This document shows positions 5,370-5,704 of a stretch of 5,704 bases of DNA, piece after piece. Below the pieces are notes generated by a model. That model ran no database searches and was not told the DNA's origin. It worked only from the letters and a program-made list of their open reading frames with translations. The stretch is from CAZBBC01 sp964489835 (lineage in GTDB: Bacteria; Calditrichota; Calditrichia; JAJRVZ01). Where the stretch lies: contig CAZBBC010000216.1 of the NCBI GenBank assembly GCA_964489835.1, positions 1-5,704 on the forward strand. The letters run 5' to 3'. Numbering within the stretch: position 1 is the stretch's first letter; each line of letters opens with the position of its first letter. Both the position numbers and the translations under genes were made by a program.

Positions 5370-5704
5370 TTATCTTCCCGGACTGGCTAAAGCCCGACGA
5401 AAACCTTCGCTGGCTAAGGCCTGGCGAAATCCGTCACTGGCTAAAGCCTGGCGAAAACCATCGCTGGCTAAAGCCTGGCGAAATCCGTCACTGGCTAAAG
5501 CCTGGCGAAATCCGTCGCTGGCTAAGGCCTGGCGAAAACCATCGCTGGCTAAAGCCTGGCGAAATCCGTCACTGGCCAAGGCCTGGCGAAAACCATCACT
5601 GGCCAAGGCCTGGCGAAAACCATCGCTGGCCAAGGCCTGGCGAAAACCATCACTGGCCAAGGCCTGGCGAAAACCATCGCTGGCTAAAGCCTGGCGAAAT
5701 CCGT
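5370..5704 (-). CDS. Nonapeptide-repeat protein, C-terminal part (runs off the window edge)
   Basis: The frame is open from the right edge to TAA at 5370-5372, about 110 codons, and its start lies outside the window. It consists of tandem ASDGFRQAL units. The last full unit is altered (ASEGFRRAL), and the protein ends ASPGR. I recognise no family; it does not match the RTX nonapeptide (GGxGxDxUx). There is no cysteine, aromatic content is one Phe per unit, and each unit has one Asp and one Arg, so net charge is near zero. The main evidence for translation is in the DNA. The five common differences between units (AGT/AGC, GAC/GAT, GGA/GGT, GCT/GCC, TTA/TTG) are all silent third-position changes in this frame. 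Two plus-strand frames are also open. One (repeat LAKAWRNPS) would suffer an Asn/Lys change; the other would have every variant change the residue. A terminator follows on the same strand. GC content of the units is about 56-63%, well above the flanks, which suggests a separate origin or strong repeat expansion. Function and cell location are unknown. Confidence 0.6.
   Translation of the reverse strand, partial: GFRQALASDGFRQALASDGFRQALASDGFRQALASDGFRQALASDGFRQALASDGFRQALASDGFRQALASDGFRQALASDGFRQALASDGFRQALASEGFRRALASPGR
5383..5704. repeat. 27-bp tandem repeat, 11 full units plus 25 bases of a twelfth
   Basis: Units start at 5383, 5410, 5437, 5464, 5491, 5518, 5545, 5572, 5599, 5626 and 5653, with a partial unit at 5680 cut by the window edge. 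On the plus strand each begins CTGGC and continues with a conserved CTGGCGAAA. The unit at 5383 is the most diverged (CCCGACG in place of the usual CCTGGCG), as expected at the edge of an array. Units at 5572-5625 and 5626-5679 are identical 54-base pairs, showing recent duplication of two units together. I see no spacers, so this is not a CRISPR array. Confidence 0.97.

Noticed and set aside
5344..5704. Plus-strand open frame through the repeat (unit LAKAWRNPS)
   Set aside because: It has no ATG, one common variant changes Asn to Lys, and the terminator points to minus-strand transcription. The minus frame explains the variation better.
5383..5704. CRISPR array
   Set aside because: The units are directly adjacent with no unique spacers, the period is 27 bases throughout, and no cas gene is in the window.

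Overview
The window is AT-rich DNA carrying a compact run of minus-strand genes. It looks like a diderm (Gram-negative) bacterium: one gene encodes a secreted protein that ends in what looks like an outer-membrane beta-barrel. The genes have mixed ribosome-binding signals (clear GGAG/AAGGA before two genes, none before two others). That would suit something in or near the FCB/Calditrichota/Marinimicrobia-type lineages, but the placement is inference and no marker gene is present.

Layout, in transcription order (right to left). (1) 5704-5370: the 3' part of a gene made almost entirely of a 27-bp tandem repeat that encodes the nonapeptide ASDGFRQAL. It runs off the right edge and is followed by a well-formed intrinsic terminator at 5305-5269. 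(2) 5369-4921: about 450 bases without a convincing gene. It holds that terminator, a GC-rich double hairpin near 5090, and a curious stop-free frame of 100 codons with no usable start. (3) 4920-1996: a 974-residue exported protein with a signal peptide, a HEVLH zinc-peptidase domain, a beta-propeller-like middle and a C-terminal barrel. (4) 1995-1873: a spacer with a perfect 8-bp inverted repeat and a possible promoter. (5) 1872-1179: an RsbW-like serine kinase/anti-sigma factor and a STAS anti-sigma-factor antagonist that overlap by 8 bases. (6) 1111-86: a PrsW-family intramembrane metalloprotease with an extra C-terminal soluble domain. (7) 85-1: a short heptamer repeat.

Genes 5 and 6 probably form one regulatory operon. 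The kinase and STAS protein form a partner-switching pair controlling a sigma factor or another target encoded elsewhere, and the membrane protease may release or receive a signal in the same pathway. The large surface protein is probably a separate unit. The most unusual item is the nonapeptide-repeat gene. Every common difference between its repeat units is at a third codon position and is silent in the minus-strand frame, which argues that the repeat is translated and kept at protein level rather than being a non-coding satellite.
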